From contig JAFQFD010000005.1 in assembly GCA_017415715.1 (NCBI GenBank), positions 1-64,000 on the forward strand: a stretch of DNA of 64,000 nt. The letters run 5' to 3'. The notes beneath the pieces are model-generated. The model saw nothing but the letters and a program-made list of their open reading frames with translations. It made no database searches and was not told the DNA's origin. This document shows, piece after piece, positions 49,677-61,939 of this stretch. Within the stretch, counting starts at the first letter, position 1; every line of letters starts with the position of its first letter. Position numbers and translations under genes: made by a program. The stretch is from Bacteroidales bacterium (GTDB lineage: Bacteria > Bacteroidota > Bacteroidia > Bacteroidales > UBA932).

Positions 49677-50714
49677 ATGTATAAGCACATCCTCAAACCC
49701 ATCCTGTTCCAATTCAATCCGGAAACTGCCCATAATCTGTTATTCTCTCTTCTTACCTTCCTGCGGCATATCCCAGGGGCAAGAGCGATAATGAGAGCCA
49801 TTTATAAAAAGGACTCTCCAAAGCTTGCACGCGAAGTGTTCGGGCTGAATTTCCCCAATCCTGTCGGTCTGGCAGGCGGCTTGGACAAGAATGGAGAATT
49901 CTACAACGACATGGCCGACTATGGATTCGGATTTGTTGAAATCGGTTCCCTGACACCTAAGCCTCAGGACGGAAATCCCAAGCCAAGATGCTTCAGAGTG
50001 CCTCAGGACAAGGCCATAATCAACAGATTCGGCATCAATAACAAGGGAGTGAAGAATGCCGTAGAGCATCTCAAGAAGGAACGTCCGGAGGTTATCGTGG
50101 CGGCCAACATATCTAAGAACACCACAAGCATAAACGAAGACGCGGCCAAGGACTATGAGACCTCATTTGCCCTCCTCTATGATTTCGTGGACATGTTTGT
50201 TGTAAACGTCTCCTGCCCTAACGTGGTGGGACTCACTGCATTACAAGACATCTCATTCCTTTCGGACATTGTTGACAGACTGCTTGATCTGCGAAGATAC
50301 TACGACACTTATCGTCCTATACTGCTAAAGGTTTCTCCAGATCTGTCAAGGGAGCAGATGGATGACATAATCGACTACTGTCTTCGTTCCGGTATAGACG
50401 GAATCGTTGCCGGCAATACGACAAGAAGCCGTGACGGCCTGACTATTCCTCAGAGCAAGATCGACGAAATCGGCAATGGAGGCATGTCAGGAGCCCCTGT
50501 TCACAAGAAAAACCTTGAACTTGTACGCTATATACATACCAAGTCGCAGGGAAGGTTGCCGATCATCGGAGTCGGCGGCATCATGTCCGGTAAGGACGCA
50601 CAGGCCATGATAGAGGCCGGCGCATCACTTGTTGAGATATATTCCGGCTTTATCTATGAAGGCCCAGGTCTGGTAAAGAACATCATCACTCACCTTGAAA
50701 ACACTGTAAAATAA
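49677..50714 (+). CDS. pyrD: Dihydroorotate dehydrogenase, class 2-like
   Basis: PyrD oxidises dihydroorotate in pyrimidine synthesis, passing electrons to quinone in class 2. The 345-residue protein has the class 2 N-terminal helical membrane-docking segment (about 1-45), then NPVGLAGGLDKNGE and GFVEIGSLTPKPQDGNPKPR, both class 2 traits. The catalytic loop reads NVSCPNV: Cys occupies the base position where class 2 enzymes normally have Ser (NxSSPNT). Cys is the class 1 residue. The end has IGVGGIMSGKDA and LVEIYSGFIYEGP for FMN. It is followed ten bases later by cinA. Confidence 0.93.
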   Translation: MYKHILKPILFQFNPETAHNLLFSLLTFLRHIPGARAIMRAIYKKDSPKLAREVFGLNFPNPVGLAGGLDKNGEFYNDMADYGFGFVEIGSLTPKPQDGNPKPRCFRVPQDKAIINRFGINNKGVKNAVEHLKKERPEVIVAANISKNTTSINEDAAKDYETSFALLYDFVDMFVVNVSCPNVVGLTALQDISFLSDIVDRLLDLRRYYDTYRPILLKVSPDLSREQMDDIIDYCLRSGIDGIVAGNTTRSRDGLTIPQSKIDEIGNGGMSGAPVHKKNLELVRYIHTKSQGRLPIIGVGGIMSGKDAQAMIEAGASLVEIYSGFIYEGPGLVKNIITHLENTVK

Positions 50715-50724
50715 GGAATTACTG

Positions 50725-51999
50725 ATGACAACTGCGTCAATTTGCACTATAGGAGATGAGATCCTGATCGGTCAGATAGTAGATACCAACTCATCTCATA
50801 TTTCACAGGCCCTTAATTCACTTGGAATCCGGGTGACCAGGATGCTGTCCATCGGTGACGAATCCAACGCCATCATATCTTCTTTAGAGGCAGAACTGGC
50901 TGAAAATAATATAGTTATCGTAACCGGCGGTCTCGGTCCCACTAAAGACGACATAACGAAAGAAGCATTAGGGAAACTCTCGGGTGCGTCCGGTACCAAG
51001 ACTGATGAAAGGCAGCTTGAGATCATACATAGGATACTGAGTGCCAGAGGACTTGATGTCCTGGACATCAACCTGGCGCAGGCAGCAGTTCCGGATACGT
51101 GCTCAGTTATTCCTAACCGTCTGGGTACGGCTCCAATCATGGTGTTCGACTTCCCTGAAGACAGATTCGGACATAAAGCAACGCTGTATTCACTGCCGGG
51201 AGTGCCATTCGAAGCTCTTGGAGCCATTGATGATGTATTGCAGGACATACGTTCAAAACATTCTACATCAGACATTTATCACAGGACAATCATGACATTC
51301 GGCCTTGCGGAGTCTGCATTGTCAAAGATGATAGAGGACTGGGAAGACAATCTCCCGGAAGACATACATCTTGCATACCTTCCCAATCAGCTCACAGGCG
51401 TCCGTTTAAGGCTATCCATATACGGAGGCATACGGGAAGTGGAAGAAGCAAGAATAGAGACGGAATTGGCCGTTTTAAGGTCTGTTTTAGGCGATTATAT
51501 ATACTCAGAACAGGATGACACCTTGGAGGAGTGCGTCGGCAGGCTTCTGAAGGCCCACGGAAAGACGATGAGTACAGCCGAGTCATGCACTGGAGGCTCG
51601 ATTGCCTCTCTCATTACTTCCGTATCAGGATCCTCAGAGTATTATTTTGGATCTGTTGTCTCTTATGCAAACAGCGTAAAGACAGACGTACTCGGCGTAC
51701 CGTCTGAAATCATAGAAAGGAATGGCGCAGTGAGCAGCGAATGCGTTGCCGCCATGGCCGAAGGAGTGAGAAAGCTCACCGGCACCGACTATTCTGTCGC
51801 AACTTCAGGCATCGCCGGTCCTGGTGGAGGAAGCGACGGGAAACCTGTCGGCACAGTGTGGATCGGAGTCAGTTCACAGAAGGGCACAGAGACCTTCAAA
51901 CTGCACTTCAAAGGAGACAGAAAACGCAATATAGAGCGTTTTGCAGCCAATGCATTGAACATTTTACGAGTAAAACTTGTAAACGAGCTAAACAACTAG
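50725..51999 (+). CDS. cinA: CinA-family nicotinamide-nucleotide amidohydrolase/pyrophosphatase
   Basis: CinA handles damaged pyridine nucleotides. The 424-residue protein has an N-terminal molybdopterin-binding-like COG1058 domain (IGDEILIGQIVDTNS, VTGGLGPTKDD) and a C-terminal amidohydrolase domain (TAESCTGGSIASLI; ATSGIAGPGGGSDGKPVG). All key segments are intact. It is the second gene after pyrD. Confidence 0.95.
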   Translation: MTTASICTIGDEILIGQIVDTNSSHISQALNSLGIRVTRMLSIGDESNAIISSLEAELAENNIVIVTGGLGPTKDDITKEALGKLSGASGTKTDERQLEIIHRILSARGLDVLDINLAQAAVPDTCSVIPNRLGTAPIMVFDFPEDRFGHKATLYSLPGVPFEALGAIDDVLQDIRSKHSTSDIYHRTIMTFGLAESALSKMIEDWEDNLPEDIHLAYLPNQLTGVRLRLSIYGGIREVEEARIETELAVLRSVLGDYIYSEQDDTLEECVGRLLKAHGKTMSTAESCTGGSIASLITSVSGSSEYYFGSVVSYANSVKTDVLGVPSEIIERNGAVSSECVAAMAEGVRKLTGTDYSVATSGIAGPGGGSDGKPVGTVWIGVSSQKGTETFKLHFKGDRKRNIERFAANALNILRVKLVNELNN

Positions 52000-52130
52000 A
52001 GCAGAGCAAGTAAAACACTTTTGTTTACCGATAAAACATAATTGTTACATATAATATAGTTTACAATAAGTTTCGTTTATAGAGGACTCAAGTAACATAT
52101 AATCAATAACTTAAGCACAAAGCATAGTAA

Positions 52131-53066
52131 ATGAGCGAAATTCATCATAATTACGAGAAAAAGAAGCGAAGAATCAGGATAAATGGCATATTTTACGCTG
52201 TCATTTCTTCCGCTTCATTCGGCTTTTCTCCCTTGTTCAGCATCGGTCTTCTTGCTGCCGGACTCTCCAATTTTGATGTTCTTTCATACAGGTGGGGCAT
52301 CGCTGGATTAGTGTTGATGATCTATGCCTTCTGCAAGAAGAAGACGCTCCGCCCGAACTCATTTGACGAGACATGGAAGATCGTCCTCTTAAGTGCACTT
52401 AGAGCGCTGACCTCTGTAACACTGCTTATCGGATATGCGAACATCTCAAGCGGAATCGCTTCTACAATAAACTTCATGTATCCGGTCATAGTCGCCATCT
52501 GCATGATGTTCTTCTTCGGCGAACATAAGTCTTGGGTGGACATGGTGGCCATTGCAGCGTCAATTTTCGGCGTATATCTGCTTGCGTCAGGAGACAGTCT
52601 TATTGTAGAAAACGGAAATACGCAGCTGGGACTCACCTGCTCACTCATCTCTGCATTCTCTTTCGCTGCATATTACATACTGATGAAGAGGCTCAAGGCC
52701 GACAAGATAGAGGTTGTCAAGTTCACCACATGGATCATGATCCTCAGCGCAGTATACTTCATCATCTGCGCATTTATCTTTGAAGGCAAGCTGACAATGA
52801 TTACCGGCGGAAAGAACTGGCTCTACATACTTGGACTGGGATTATGGTCTACCATGATATCCAATTTCACAGGCGTAAAGGCTGTCCGAAGGATCGGACC
52901 TACGCTTACATCCATTCTTGGCGCTCTCCAGCCGGTCACAGCTGTAGTCCTGGGCGTGGCATTCCTTGGTGAGCACCTCTATTTGAAGTCAATGATAGGC
53001 ATTCTGCTGATCCTGGCAGCTGTAACTGTGGTTGTCATGCACCAGAACACACGCAAGACGCATTAA
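52131..53066 (+). CDS. DMT-superfamily transporter (EamA type)
   Basis: This 311-residue exporter-like membrane protein has ten predicted helices in two EamA repeats (about 17-140 and 165-300). Members move metabolites, often amino acids or nucleotide sugars; the cargo here is unknown. The N-terminus is basic (KKKRRIRING). It is transcribed after a 131-base gap with two GTTACATATAAT / GTAACATATAAT strings. It overlaps the convergent dipeptidase gene by four bases. Confidence 0.9.
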   Translation: MSEIHHNYEKKKRRIRINGIFYAVISSASFGFSPLFSIGLLAAGLSNFDVLSYRWGIAGLVLMIYAFCKKKTLRPNSFDETWKIVLLSALRALTSVTLLIGYANISSGIASTINFMYPVIVAICMMFFFGEHKSWVDMVAIAASIFGVYLLASGDSLIVENGNTQLGLTCSLISAFSFAAYYILMKRLKADKIEVVKFTTWIMILSAVYFIICAFIFEGKLTMITGGKNWLYILGLGLWSTMISNFTGVKAVRRIGPTLTSILGALQPVTAVVLGVAFLGEHLYLKSMIGILLILAAVTVVVMHQNTRKTH

Positions 53067-54124
53067 AGAATACGGAAGAAATTCTCTGAAGCTATTTTTG
53101 ACAGGTCAGATTCAGAATATCCCCTGCTGCGAAGCTCGTCAAAGATCCTTGGCATCATGGATATATCCTCCATGCCGTCGGGAGTAACCTCGATGCCGTC
53201 ATAATCTGACCCAAGTCCGACATGATCAATGCCAACCAATGACACCACGTGGTCTATGTGGTCTGCAATTAACTTAAATGACGGCCTTTGAAGTTCAGTC
53301 AAAGCCTGTTGCACTTCATTCCATGCAGCCCGTTTACTCGGATCCGCTGGATCCTTGATGAACGCTTCTTCCACAGCCTCTCCATAATCCATTATGCCAG
53401 AGGCAGATAACGTATTTCTAAAATTGACATCAAGGAAAAGAGGATAGAAGTTGATCTGAATGACTCCACCTTCTGATGCAAGGGCGCGTATCATGTCATC
53501 AGTCATATTTCTCGGATGGTCAGACAGGGCACGGCAGCATGAGTGGGTCGCCACAACAGGCCTCTGAGAGCATCTGATGACATCGTAGAATGCCGCATCA
53601 GAGATGTGTGAGACATCCACCAGCATACCAATTCGATTCATCTCTGCAATCACCTCCTTGCCGAAAGGACTAAGACCTCCCCATTTTCCAGAAGCGGAAG
53701 CGCAGGAATCACAGATCTGGTTATCCCTGGAATGACATAGGGTCATGTATCTTACACCTGCATCATAGAACTCATGCAGACGATCCATGCTTTTACCGAC
53801 AGGAGAGCCGTTCTCCAGTCCAAGGAACATAGAGAAGACTCCCTCAGCCTGATTATTCTTGGCTTCCTGTTCGTTCACAGTCAGCCTGACGGCTGAAGGA
53901 TTGTGCTTTATTGTAGAACGAACAGCATCAAGCAGACGTTGAGAATATGCATATGCCTCCTCCGTAGCAAGGGAAGCAGGCAAGTATAGTGCGAAAAAAG
54001 CACCGTCGACTCCCCCTCGCTTAAGCTTCGGGAAGTCGATGTGCGAATATTCATTATCGATTGACAGATCCCTCAGACGAAGGATCTGTGACGGTGTATC
54101 ACAATGACTGTCAAGTACGAACAT
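53063..54124 (-). CDS. Membrane dipeptidase family (M19) peptidase
   Basis: This 353-residue zinc-dependent dipeptidase related to renal dipeptidase has a TIM barrel with DSHCDTP (5-11) giving the first metal ligands, GLENGSPV with the bridging Glu, THSCCRAL with a later His, and GLGSDYDGIE near the end. There is no signal peptide, so the enzyme is likely cytoplasmic. The gene starts in a one-base overlap with the stop of the GIN-domain gene. D-amino-acid dipeptides from the cell wall are a possible substrate. Confidence 0.9.
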   Translation of the reverse strand: MFVLDSHCDTPSQILRLRDLSIDNEYSHIDFPKLKRGGVDGAFFALYLPASLATEEAYAYSQRLLDAVRSTIKHNPSAVRLTVNEQEAKNNQAEGVFSMFLGLENGSPVGKSMDRLHEFYDAGVRYMTLCHSRDNQICDSCASASGKWGGLSPFGKEVIAEMNRIGMLVDVSHISDAAFYDVIRCSQRPVVATHSCCRALSDHPRNMTDDMIRALASEGGVIQINFYPLFLDVNFRNTLSASGIMDYGEAVEEAFIKDPADPSKRAAWNEVQQALTELQRPSFKLIADHIDHVVSLVGIDHVGLGSDYDGIEVTPDGMEDISMMPRIFDELRSRGYSESDLSKIASENFFRIL

Positions 54125-55041
54125 TACTTTCTCTTGACGTCATCCGCCTTTATAAGACTCGAGTTGACGATCCTATCTATTTCAAACGCAGGCTTTCTCT
54201 TGAAAGTAAGCATTGAACCGCCAGTAAGATTGACCTTCAGGGTTTCAGACACATTTACATGGCATTTCGCTGATCCTGACAGTGTAACGTCTCCATCTTC
54301 TGCCTCAAGAAGCTCAGTGTCAACCCTTGAGAGACCTGCCGAAGTGACTTTCTGCATTGATGCTGTTCCCGAGAAGTGAGACTCGGAACTTCCTGCAGCC
54401 TCGATCTCGAGAGTATTGACAGTAAGCTTCATATCAATGTATGCAGAGTTGTTCTGATTCACGAACGTGTTGCCACCATTCTGAGTCAATGACACCTGTG
54501 TAGAGTTCGATGCATTGAGATACAGCTTGCTTGCTGCATTGACCACGCCTGTCACCTGTGCGTTCTTTGACAGGTTGAGCTCAGCTGTCGAGCAGTCAAC
54601 ATTGAGCTGAGAAACAAGAACGTTGTCAGATGCTGTCAATGTAAATGTCTCTGTGTAGAAGTTGTCGAAATGTGTCACAGCCACCTTATTCTTGAATACC
54701 AATGAAGTAACACTCGGCATATAAACATCTGCTTCAAGTACGGGGGTTGCTGCTCCCTTCTGTCTGAGCGCCTTCTTGAGCTCTGGAGAATATCCCTTCT
54801 CATCAAGAATCAGGTATAATGTTCCGTTCTTTACATATGCCTGTACGTGAGCGGCGATCCTCTCGTCAGTCTTCAATTTTACAGCATATGAGTCTGACTT
54901 ATAGAACTTAAGGACGAAATAGTCTTCTGCGCTTACCGTCGAGAACTTCTCATATGACTTGTCCTGGACCAACAGTGGCTGTGCAAATGCATTTGCTCCC
55001 ATGAGAAGCATTGCAGCAATCATGAAAATCAACTTTTTCAT
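54124..55041 (-). CDS. GIN-domain (DUF2807) exported protein
   Basis: This 305-residue protein has a signal peptide ending GANAFAQ and a beta-helix-like body of short repeats rich in S, N, T and V (VSQLNVDCSTAELNLSKNAQ and similar). It matches the putative auto-transporter head GIN family common in Bacteroidetes. The location is periplasmic or surface. The function is unknown. It is co-transcribed between rlmB and the dipeptidase gene. Confidence 0.85.
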   Translation of the reverse strand: MKKLIFMIAAMLLMGANAFAQPLLVQDKSYEKFSTVSAEDYFVLKFYKSDSYAVKLKTDERIAAHVQAYVKNGTLYLILDEKGYSPELKKALRQKGAATPVLEADVYMPSVTSLVFKNKVAVTHFDNFYTETFTLTASDNVLVSQLNVDCSTAELNLSKNAQVTGVVNAASKLYLNASNSTQVSLTQNGGNTFVNQNNSAYIDMKLTVNTLEIEAAGSSESHFSGTASMQKVTSAGLSRVDTELLEAEDGDVTLSGSAKCHVNVSETLKVNLTGGSMLTFKRKPAFEIDRIVNSSLIKADDVKRK

Positions 55042-55060
55042 ATCTTTAAAATTTAAGGTT

Positions 55061-55807
55061 TTACTTTTTAATGCGCTGTCTTACAGCCTCGTACATAAGA
55101 ACGGCAGATGCCACGGACACGTTGAGTGATGTGATCTCACCTGCCATAGGGATAGCCGCCTTCTCATCGGCAAGATCAAGCATGGCCTGCGATATTCCCT
55201 TGCCTTCCGACCCCATGATTATTGCGCACGGGCCGGTCATGTCTACGTCATAGATAAGGTTATCTGTCTTTTCTGTAGCCGCAACCAGTTTGAATCCGCT
55301 CTGCTGAAGATAATATGCTGCAACACGGAGGTTCGGCACTTTGCATGTATCCATCCTCATAAGCGCACCGGCTGATGCCTTGACTGCATCGGCATTGATT
55401 GCCGCTCCTCCCTTTGCAGGAACTATGATGCCCTGTCCGCCGGCACACTCCAGACTTCTTGCAATCGCGCCAAGGTTGCGCACATCGCTTACTCCGTCGA
55501 GAATCACAAGCAAAGGATTCTCGCTGCAGCCGAGAGCATTGTTCACAAGCTGCTCTATATCAACATAATCTATCTGCGAAATATATGCAAGGACACCCTG
55601 ATGGGATCCTCTCACTGCCCTGTTGAGTCTCTCTCCTGGCACAAACTGGAACGGAATATCGTTCACCTTCAGGAGCTCCATCAACTCTCTGAACTGAGCA
55701 CCTTCAAGTCCCTGCTTCAAGAGCACCTTATCGAATTTCTTACCTGCCTTCACAGCCTCCAGCACCGGATGCATTCCGAACAGGTACTGCATTTTCTTTT
55801 CTTCCAT
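55061..55807 (-). CDS. rlmB: 23S rRNA (guanosine-2'-O)-methyltransferase RlmB
   Basis: RlmB methylates the ribose of a conserved P-loop guanosine in 23S rRNA. The 248-residue protein has the SpoU substrate-binding N-terminus (LFGMHPVLEAV) and the SPOUT core DGVSDVRNLGAIARS, IMGSEGKGIS and IPMAGEITSLNVSVASAVLMYE. Length is typical. It is a second TrmH-family enzyme in the window (compare 22362). It sits between the ABC-F gene and the GIN gene. Confidence 0.94.
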   Translation of the reverse strand: MEEKKMQYLFGMHPVLEAVKAGKKFDKVLLKQGLEGAQFRELMELLKVNDIPFQFVPGERLNRAVRGSHQGVLAYISQIDYVDIEQLVNNALGCSENPLLVILDGVSDVRNLGAIARSLECAGGQGIIVPAKGGAAINADAVKASAGALMRMDTCKVPNLRVAAYYLQQSGFKLVAATEKTDNLIYDVDMTGPCAIIMGSEGKGISQAMLDLADEKAAIPMAGEITSLNVSVASAVLMYEAVRQRIKK

Positions 55808-55813
55808 ATGATG

Positions 55814-57748
55814 TTATTCCAATGATTCGTTCAACTTCTCCCATTCCTCCATCTTGTAATCAAGCTCGCGCTTGGTCTCAAGATAGGACCTGGTCAACTC
55901 CATCACATCATCTTCAGGACCAGGATTCATGAGCACGGACTCTATCTCAGCAAGCCTTCCTTCCAACTCTTCTATTTTCTTCTCTACAAATGAGATACGA
56001 TTCCTTATCTTCTTTTCTTCTTTAGATACATATTTCTTCGCCTGATACTCCTGCTTCGCCTCTTCCTTCCTCTGGACGACCTCCACAGGCTTTTCCTCTG
56101 CAACAGGCTTGTAATGTCTTTCCAGCTCGCTCAAGCTCTCAAGCTTCCTTCTCTCCAGGAAGTCCTGCACTCCTCCAAGATGCTCCTTCACACGACCGTC
56201 CCTGAATTCATAAAGCTTGTCAACGAGTCCGTCCAGGAAGTCTCGGTCATGCGAAACTATGATTAACGTACCGTCATAAGCCTTGAGCGCCTGCTTCAAT
56301 ATATCCTTCGAGCGTATGTCCATATGGTTTGTAGGCTCGTCAAGCGCCAGAAGGTTGTATGGCTTCAGCATGAGCTTCGCCATAGCCAGGCGCGCTCGCT
56401 CGCCACCGCTCAACACTGCAACTTTCTTGTCGATATCCTCTCCCTTGAATAGAAATGCTCCGAGAATATCACGTAGCTTAAGGCGTATGTCACCGACTGC
56501 AATGCGGTCAAGTGTACCGAATACCGTATCTTCCTTGTCAAGTATATCTTCCTGATTCTGAGCGTAATATCCTATATTTACGTTATATCCGACACGAGAC
56601 TCGCCTGCCATCGGATCAAGCTCTCGCATGATCACCCTCATCAGGGTTGTCTTTCCTTCACCATTTCTTCCCACAAGAGCGACCTTCTCACCACGGCGAA
56701 CCTCTATCTGCGCATCCGAGAACACTACTTTCTCTCCATAACCTACCTTCATATCCACTGCCTTGTATGCAATGTCTCCCGAACGCGGAGCCGGAGGGAA
56801 CTTCACGCAGAGTGCAGAACGGTCTTCTATGTCGACCTCAATCCTCTCAAGTTTCTCCAGCTGCTTGACACGTGACTGGACCTGGTTGGACTTTGTCGGC
56901 TTGTATCTGAATTTCTCGATGAACTCCTCGGTCTTCTCGATCATCCTCTGCTGATTCTCAAAGGCAGCACGCTGCTGCTCGAGGCGTTCCTTCCTGAGTT
57001 CCAGGTATTTGCTATAAGGAACCTTATAGTCATGAATCCTGCCGACCATGATCTCGACAGTCCTGTTGGTGACGTTATCCAGGAACTTCCTGTCATGGGA
57101 GATCAGCACAAGAGAGCCTCTATAATCCTTCAGATAACCCTCGAGCCATTCGATGGACTCTATATCAAGGTGGTTTGTCGGCTCGTCAAGCAACAGTACG
57201 TCAGGCTTGGAAAGAAGTATCTTCGCAAGCTCGATACGCATATTCCAGCCTTGACTGAAAGTCTCCGTCGGTCTTGACAGTTCGTCAAAACGGAAGCCCA
57301 GGCCAAGGAGCGTACGCTCTGCAAGAACCTGCGGATTGTCAGAACGAGTATATGAAATCCTGTCATTCACCTCATTCATCCTGATTATAAGGTCCTGATA
57401 CTCTTTGGATTCGTAATCAGTCCTTTCAGCAAGCTCAAGCGTTATGCTCTCCAGTTCCGCCTCCATTGCAAACATATCGGCGAAAGCCGTCATAGCCTCG
57501 TCAATGACGCTGCGGCCGCGATGATGCTCCATGATCTGCGGGAGATAGCCTATCTTCAGCCCGCCAGGAACGGCAACCTTACCGCTCGTCGGACTCTGAA
57601 GTCCGCAGATCAGCTTCAATATCGTAGATTTTCCCGCACCATTCTTTCCCACAAGGCCTATCTTGTCACTCTCGCTGATATGAAAATTGATCTCATTCAG
57701 CAAGGTGAAGCCTCCATAAGCTACGGTAAGATTGTTAATAGATATCAT
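55814..57748 (-). CDS. ABC-F family ATPase
   Basis: This soluble 644-residue translation-associated ATPase has two ABC modules and no membrane domain. Walker A appears as GLVGKNGAGKSTILKL and LVGRNGEGKTTLMRV. The signatures are TFSQGWNMRIELAKIL (degenerate) and LSGGERARLAMAKL. Both Walker B motifs end LLLDEPTNHLDI or LALDEPTNHMDI. A basic inter-domain linker (about 245-310) is typical, and the C-terminus has a charged coiled coil. It resembles Uup/YheS-type factors; resistance or ribosome rescue roles are both possible. Confidence 0.92.
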   Translation of the reverse strand: MISINNLTVAYGGFTLLNEINFHISESDKIGLVGKNGAGKSTILKLICGLQSPTSGKVAVPGGLKIGYLPQIMEHHRGRSVIDEAMTAFADMFAMEAELESITLELAERTDYESKEYQDLIIRMNEVNDRISYTRSDNPQVLAERTLLGLGFRFDELSRPTETFSQGWNMRIELAKILLSKPDVLLLDEPTNHLDIESIEWLEGYLKDYRGSLVLISHDRKFLDNVTNRTVEIMVGRIHDYKVPYSKYLELRKERLEQQRAAFENQQRMIEKTEEFIEKFRYKPTKSNQVQSRVKQLEKLERIEVDIEDRSALCVKFPPAPRSGDIAYKAVDMKVGYGEKVVFSDAQIEVRRGEKVALVGRNGEGKTTLMRVIMRELDPMAGESRVGYNVNIGYYAQNQEDILDKEDTVFGTLDRIAVGDIRLKLRDILGAFLFKGEDIDKKVAVLSGGERARLAMAKLMLKPYNLLALDEPTNHMDIRSKDILKQALKAYDGTLIIVSHDRDFLDGLVDKLYEFRDGRVKEHLGGVQDFLERRKLESLSELERHYKPVAEEKPVEVVQRKEEAKQEYQAKKYVSKEEKKIRNRISFVEKKIEELEGRLAEIESVLMNPGPEDDVMELTRSYLETKRELDYKMEEWEKLNESLE

Positions 57749-57751
57749 ATA

Positions 57752-58492
57752 TTATTTTCTGCACAGCAAAATGCTGAATTCATATAACAGGTATAACGGC
57801 ACCGACACTACCAGCATTGAAAAAGGGTCACCTGACGGTGTTATCACTGCCGCCAACACGACAACCACCAAAATTGCATGCTTTCTGAATGACGCCAATG
57901 TATCTTTGGTCAGCACCCCCAGAGCTGACAAAGCCACAACCACTGTAGGAAATTCGAACACGATTCCGAATGTAAGCACCGTTGATGTAAACAACGATAT
58001 ATATGAAGTCAACGAAAAAGTATTCGGCACATCCGGACTGACCTGATATCCTGCAAAAAAGTTCAGCATCAGAGGAAACAGCAAAGCATATGCGACAACC
58101 ACTCCAAGATAGAACAGGAAAGATGCGAATGCAAATGCCTTTCTGACTGCCGTCTTTTCATTTTCATACAGAGCGGGCGCTACAAATCGCCACACCTCAT
58201 ATATATGATAAGGAAAGGTCAATATCAAGGCAGAAACGAATGTCACCTTCATATGGATCATAAACTGGGCCGCAACTTCAAGGTTGACCAAAGACATAGA
58301 GAATTCAGTCCCCAAAAGTCTGTATAGGAAGAAGTCAGACTTTGAGGGCGCCAGAATGACATCATCAAAGAGGAAATCCTTGAAAAAGAACAATGCAACT
58401 GCTGTCACAGCAAAGACAGCAATCATTCTGAAGAGACTTTTTCTCAGATCCTCGAGATGATCCCAGAAGGTCATTTCTGCAGATTGAGACAT
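57752..58492 (-). CDS. tatC: Sec-independent protein translocase TatC
   Basis: TatC is the receptor of the twin-arginine pathway for folded proteins. The 246-residue protein has six helices. The N-terminal FWDHLEDLRKSLFR is the signal-recognition site with conserved Glu and Arg, and AQFMIHMK near helix 2 fits the family. It overlaps tatA by one base. No tatB is seen, as in many minimal Tat systems. It is co-transcribed with an ABC-F ATPase gene. Confidence 0.94.
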   Translation of the reverse strand: MSQSAEMTFWDHLEDLRKSLFRMIAVFAVTAVALFFFKDFLFDDVILAPSKSDFFLYRLLGTEFSMSLVNLEVAAQFMIHMKVTFVSALILTFPYHIYEVWRFVAPALYENEKTAVRKAFAFASFLFYLGVVVAYALLFPLMLNFFAGYQVSPDVPNTFSLTSYISLFTSTVLTFGIVFEFPTVVVALSALGVLTKDTLASFRKHAILVVVVLAAVITPSGDPFSMLVVSVPLYLLYEFSILLCRK

Positions 58493-58698
58493 TATTGCTC
58501 CGACTCTATATCCTTCTTTATCTCATTCACATCATTCTCGACTTCCTTCATCCCCTCCTTGAAGTTCTTGACTCCCTTGCCAAGCCCCTTCATCAGTTCT
58601 GGAATCTTCTTGCCGCCGAAAAGAAGAAGAACCACAAGTGCGATAATGACCCACTCCCATACTCCGATGGTCAATGGCATCAGCATAAATGTTGTCAT
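58492..58698 (-). CDS. tatA: Twin-arginine translocase subunit TatA
   Basis: This 68-residue pore-forming component has one transmembrane helix (about 13-30, [18 protein letters not shown]), the hinge [16 protein letters not shown] and an acidic amphipathic tail. The start could also be one of the Met residues at 6 or 8. The stop overlaps the tatC start. Confidence 0.93.
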   Translation of the reverse strand: MTTFMLMPLTIGVWEWVIIALVVLLLFGGKKIPELMKGLGKGVKNFKEGMKEVENDVNEIKKDIESEQ

Positions 58699-58709
58699 AT
58701 ATATCTAAA

Positions 58710-59117
58710 TTAATTTATGTGTTCATCAAATATAGCCATCAGAGACTCCGGACACCTTATCGGACGCCTTGTCTCTGAATTTATGAATCCAAGTGTCACA
58801 GAACCCTCGCATACAAGGTATCCTTCCTGGTTGTAGATCTCGTTTCTGATGACAAGCTTCGCCCTCGGAATCTCATCGATGATGCTGACCACCCTCAATG
58901 TATCACCGAGCTTTGCCGGCACCTTGTAACGGCACTCTACCGACACGACCGGAAGCATCACGCCTGACTCCTCGATCTTCTCGAGAGGCAGGCCGAGCTC
59001 CTTCAGCATGGCTGTTCGTCCGCACTCAAAATATCTGACGTAATTTGAGTGATGGACGATGCCCATCTGGTCGGTTTCGTAGTATCTGACATCCAAAAAC
59101 AGCTCAGATTTCAGCAT
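58710..59117 (-). CDS. Acyl-CoA thioesterase, hotdog fold (YbgC/4-HBT type)
   Basis: This 135-residue thioesterase has the catalytic Asp16 in YETDQMGIVHHSNYVRYF, the hallmark of the YbgC/FadM group. Strands include VECRYKVPAKLGDTLRV, typical of the hotdog fold. It is encoded 36 bases downstream of valS and just upstream of tatA. The substrate (acyl-CoA or acyl-ACP) is not clear. Confidence 0.92.
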   Translation of the reverse strand: MLKSELFLDVRYYETDQMGIVHHSNYVRYFECGRTAMLKELGLPLEKIEESGVMLPVVSVECRYKVPAKLGDTLRVVSIIDEIPRAKLVIRNEIYNQEGYLVCEGSVTLGFINSETRRPIRCPESLMAIFDEHIN

Positions 59118-59153
59118 AACAAAAATGTTAACTAAATAAACTTTATTGTTTCA

Positions 59154-61799
<2,646 letters not shown>

Positions 61800-61869
61800 A
61801 TATTGATTTACAATTAATTATTAATCATATCATTAGATCACACACTCATATAATGAGCGCATAATCACG

Positions 61870-61877
61870 CAAAGATA
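61870..61877 (-). promoter_or_regulatory. Bacteroidetes -7 box for valS
   Basis: TATCTTTG on the minus strand, about 70 bases before the start. It is about 20 bases from the oppositely facing box at 61891-61898, so the two promoters overlap. Confidence 0.55.
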
Positions 61878-61890
61878 CTAAAAAAATCAC

Positions 61891-61898
61891 TAACTTTG
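61891..61898 (+). promoter_or_regulatory. Bacteroidetes -7 box for the DUF3467 gene
   Basis: TAACTTTG, an exact consensus match 41 bases before the ATG at 61940. Confidence 0.5.
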
Positions 61899-61939
61899 CA
61901 CTATTCCGATACTAGTCAATAACAGAAAAAGATAGATTT

